Shown here piece by piece: positions 61,135-64,000 of a DNA stretch of 64,000 bases. Location of the stretch: contig CM066298.1 of NCBI GenBank assembly GCA_033816765.1, forward strand, positions 1,364,001 through 1,428,000. The letters are read 5' to 3'. The DNA comes from Nothopassalora personata. Lineage: Eukaryota > Ascomycota > Dothideomycetes > Mycosphaerellales > Mycosphaerellaceae. Under the pieces are notes generated by a model. That model was not told the origin of the DNA and made no database searches. It saw only the letters and a program-made list of their open reading frames with translations. The position numbers were made by a program, and so were the translations under genes. The stretch's first letter is position 1; each line of letters opens with the position of its first letter.

Positions 61135-63750
61135 TCAGAACCACCCCCTCGCGTCCAACTTCGCCTTCCTTCTGTCCGGTTCCATCTCCTCTCGTGGTCC
61201 CTTGAACCACAGACAGACGTCCCTGTTCACTGCTCCCTTGCCCACTGCAAGATCGATATCAAATATGCCGCACTCTCCTACACAGAAGCTCGCCCTCACG
61301 TGCACGCCTCCTTTCCTTTGCTTTGCACTCTCGCTGAGAAAAGGACCAATGAAGTTTGTAACATGCCATGCGAGAGCAGCGGGCGCATATTTCGTCTTCA
61401 GCTCTCTTTCCCACCCTTCTGGCTCATCGTCGGTGATGTGCACGAGAGCTGTCGAAACAGGTGACCGCATGTTCGCCCAGTAGGAAATGACCTCGGCATC
61501 GCGGTTGGAGCCTTCCCAGAGCGTGGTGAGCCACAGGCTGATAATGATTGATTCGAGATTGTGAAAGTGCTTGATACTGAAGATCATAGGTGTCGTGATT
61601 GGAGTAGGTGAGAAGAGGATAGAGGAGCCTTTGTAGCCACAGAACTTGAGCTCCCTCACTGATTCTGCGTGATACGAGGCCAGTGTGTGCGCCATTGGAG
61701 GCATGCCTTTGCATCCCCATTGAGGCGTGTATACGAAGTCCTCTGGCGGCGGCTGAAGTTGGGATGGGCCCAATGCAAAAATCGTAGCCTTGTCTTCGGC
61801 CTCGAGACCATCAGGATCTTCTTCTCGCAGCACCTCGACAGCGTCGGAGCCATCTAGTCCCCAGCTGTTGCCGAGAGGGCTGCACACTCCAATCAAGACG
61901 ATTTTGTCAAGTGCACAGGCATGAAGGGCGCGGATAACTTCCCGCCGCTCGTCGCGTGGCATACCGCCCTCGATTTTGATCGTCTTCAGCGCTTTCATCC
62001 TGCTTGCGAAGTCCGTGATGAATCTGCGTCTGCTGTCTCGAGCGATCGTGTCTTGGCACCATGTCTCCTCAGTCTGTACCTCCCCACTACCGCTGTAGAT
62101 GGTATCGATGCGTAGGTCGATGAGGGTACGACCGAGGTTGCCAACTACGGCTTCGACCCGACCTTGAATATCGGCAGCAACACTCCGAGGAGAGAAGAAG
62201 TGATCCATGGGCCAAGAGAGACATTGTATGTTCGGATGCGCTTCCATAAATCGCAGACCAGCCAGATCGAATGACGAAGTGGCCTCACTGTTCCCAGACA
62301 TTGTGGTGTTGGTGGGATCGTGGACAGTTGTGAACGACCGGTCAAGTAGATACAGCGCGGGTGGCAAGATCGTCTCAGGTACAACACTGTTCCGTAGTTG
62401 AAATGCTCGTAGACGTGGGAAGCGGCACTCGAAGAGACTAAGGAACATGTATGACCACGATGCGAGGAACGCAGGGTCTTTTGAAGCGCCAATTCGCAGA
62501 TGAGGGATACTGAGGACCCAGTCAAGGTTGAGCGAAGTCAGAGTATCGCTGACACTTTGGAGCATGACAAGGGCAACGTCGGAAGACGGCATCTTCTCTC
62601 GTTGCATTCTCTCCCAGAGACGGCCACGAACGATGACGTTTTCATCGCTAGCGTCGAATGCCTCCTCCCATGGACGACCTGCTGATTTGGTGGAAGAATC
62701 TGGGTCGAGCCAAGTGCCTCGATATGCATTGACAGCACGAGTGCGGTGGTCTGATGTGTGAATCAGCTTTACCCTGAGAGGTAAGTCAGTGGTTTCTGAA
62801 ATGGCCTGATAGATTCTGTCATCCAGAGCAATCGTCCTGTCGAACATGGAGTCTAGAGGCAGGTGCTCCCGAGAGTGATGCAATTGTAGGTACTCTTGCC
62901 GATCAAGTTCATGCTGCTGTGAGAGCTCTTGCAGGTGTCCCAACCTCAGGATGTGATCCCGGCCGAATCTGAAGTCTTCAAACAACGACGATGTCGCGGT
63001 CGTGTACATACCACCACACCCATCTTGCAGTGGTCTTGAAGAGCCACTTCGTGAGTAGTTGTACATGAATGCGGGTGCATGACCACTGTCATATGACCTG
63101 GGCCTGATGGGTAGTCGACGGAAACGAACAGACTCTAGACCCGACAGATCCAGCACCAACGGGAGATCGTAGGGATGATACGGCAGACTGAGAGAAAGCC
63201 CGTTACTGATTCGACAGTTCTCGAGCCACAGCTTGCTGATCCGAGCGCATCCAGCTCTTTCCCGGGTTCGTTCCCGATCGAAGAAACAGCGCAGGAGCGC
63301 ATCAGTCAGGTTCGGATGGCCAAACACAATGCGCAGAGTGGTGACATTCTGGAGCTGCTCTGTGGCAAGTTCGACGAGCTTGATCGTCCTCGGATCTGCC
63401 GATAGTGTGCTGCCACTGAATGAGACATATGGCAGTTCCTGGAAGATGGAAGGCGGCGGGAGATGACATCGATGCGTCAAGGCCTGCACACAAGCAGCTA
63501 TCTCGGGCTTCTTGATGAACAGAAGCAGCTTCTTGATGAGTGGCGTGTCATCGTGATCATCGACGCCGTCGTCGTGTTCGGTCTTGCAGTCCACGAGCTC
63601 GACAGACTTCCAGACCAGCGGAGTGGCAACTTGGTAACACCATCGGGAGGCTCGATTGAGACAGTAGAGATCAGCCTGTCGCAGCCTTTCGAGAATGTCC
63701 TGGAGGAGCTCCTCTGGCAGCCGACTCAAGCGAGAGGTAGTTCCAGTCAT
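61135..63750 (-). CDS. Large F-box protein
   Basis: 871 residues from the ATG at 63750. The N terminus has a recognisable F-box (SRLPEELLQDILERLRQADLY, then VATPLVWKSV) at about residues 9-50. The rest has leucine-spaced segments (VTTLRIVFGH, LESVRFRRLP, LTSLNLDWVLSIPHLRIG, HNLESIIISLW) like a degenerate leucine-rich-repeat domain, as in fungal F-box proteins. F-box proteins link substrates to Skp1-cullin ubiquitin ligases; the partner here is unknown. Single open frame; a G18 run lies 30-47 bases upstream. Confidence 0.75.
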   Translation of the reverse strand: MTGTTSRLSRLPEELLQDILERLRQADLYCLNRASRWCYQVATPLVWKSVELVDCKTEHDDGVDDHDDTPLIKKLLLFIKKPEIAACVQALTHRCHLPPPSIFQELPYVSFSGSTLSADPRTIKLVELATEQLQNVTTLRIVFGHPNLTDALLRCFFDRERTRERAGCARISKLWLENCRISNGLSLSLPYHPYDLPLVLDLSGLESVRFRRLPIRPRSYDSGHAPAFMYNYSRSGSSRPLQDGCGGMYTTATSSLFEDFRFGRDHILRLGHLQELSQQHELDRQEYLQLHHSREHLPLDSMFDRTIALDDRIYQAISETTDLPLRVKLIHTSDHRTRAVNAYRGTWLDPDSSTKSAGRPWEEAFDASDENVIVRGRLWERMQREKMPSSDVALVMLQSVSDTLTSLNLDWVLSIPHLRIGASKDPAFLASWSYMFLSLFECRFPRLRAFQLRNSVVPETILPPALYLLDRSFTTVHDPTNTTMSGNSEATSSFDLAGLRFMEAHPNIQCLSWPMDHFFSPRSVAADIQGRVEAVVGNLGRTLIDLRIDTIYSGSGEVQTEETWCQDTIARDSRRRFITDFASRMKALKTIKIEGGMPRDERREVIRALHACALDKIVLIGVCSPLGNSWGLDGSDAVEVLREEDPDGLEAEDKATIFALGPSQLQPPPEDFVYTPQWGCKGMPPMAHTLASYHAESVRELKFCGYKGSSILFSPTPITTPMIFSIKHFHNLESIIISLWLTTLWEGSNRDAEVISYWANMRSPVSTALVHITDDEPEGWERELKTKYAPAALAWHVTNFIGPFLSESAKQRKGGVHVRASFCVGECGIFDIDLAVGKGAVNRDVCLWFKGPREEMEPDRRKAKLDARGWF

Positions 63751-63779
63751 GATGGAACAAGCTGTAACACAGCAGTGGC

Positions 63780-63797
63780 GGGGGGGGGGGGGGGGGG
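63780..63797. repeat. G18 homopolymer
   Basis: Eighteen consecutive G just upstream of the F-box gene start; C18 in that gene's leader if transcribed. Confidence 0.9.
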
Positions 63798-64000
63798 TAG
63801 TCTAGATGTAGAATATTTATCCTGGTCATCGCTGTGGCCGCCCTGACATTTTTGCGTGTCCGCCTGAGGTGAGATGCGCTCGATAAACATGTCAAGTTGT
63901 CACAAGATGGCGTCGATGCCTTGGTGCCTGAATCGATGCCCCGCCAAACAGTAATGCATTGGAAATGATTTTCCCTCCCACTTTTTGGATGGACGGATTG

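Noticed and set aside
1..64000. CRISPR arrays, bacterial operons or rRNA genes
   Set aside because: None seen; all signals are fungal.

Overview
The window is filamentous-ascomycete DNA (Pezizomycotina; Dothideomycetes is my inference). The signs are short 50-90 bp introns with CTAAC/CTGAC branch sites, a HET-domain protein, a WSC/PAN cell-surface protein, and repeats in which CA and TG are scarce and TA is abundant, so that Gln and Trp codons have become stops. That is the signature of repeat-induced point mutation (RIP, CpA to TpA).

Positions 1-39560 are a nested transposon island. From the left: (i) two identical 2056-bp head-to-tail units of a small LTR retroelement on the minus strand, carrying only gag plus a spliced antisense gene with a Zn2Cys6-like cysteine cluster; (ii) a large RIP-degraded Ty3/Gypsy element (called Gypsy-A here, 3932-28917) with gag-protease, pol and a long unrecognised third ORF, whose LTRs and gene borders carry a GC-rich palindrome; (iii) a RIP-degraded Ty1/Copia element (5669-11055) inside Gypsy-A gag; (iv) a 763-bp non-LTR/SINE-like insertion (16079-16841) inside Gypsy-A pol, with a 16-bp target duplication; (v) an intact young Gypsy chromovirus (18143-25282, minus strand, identical 206-bp LTRs, CTTCG target duplication) inside Gypsy-A ORF3; (vi) the integrase-chromodomain end of an older Gypsy (Gypsy-B, 28918 onward), broken by Gypsy-A; (vii) a complete RIP-degraded Gypsy (Gypsy-C, 31788-38785) with 404-bp LTRs, a tRNA-like sequence and an antisense Cys-rich/coiled-coil ORF of the same design as in (i). 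Old layers are heavily RIP-mutated; layers (i), (iv) and (v) are not.

Positions 39600-64000 are ordinary gene-bearing DNA. In order: a secreted HExxH metallopeptidase; a five-exon PAN/WSC/mucin-like surface protein; a protein of the fungal LPDEVRNRI class; the exosome subunit Rrp40 divergently paired with the ribosome-associated Hsp70 Ssz1; a possible small gene; a three-exon conserved hypothetical protein; a membrane protein resembling the Rrt8/Lds family; a HET protein; remnants of a cytochrome P450 and of an amino-acid permease; a flavoprotein of the pyridine nucleotide oxidoreductase class; and an F-box protein.

The most interesting material is in the island: the gag-plus-antisense-regulator architecture seen in two separate elements, the palindromes at the gene borders of Gypsy-A, and its undescribed third ORF. 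All spliced gene models and family calls were made by eye from the sequence.
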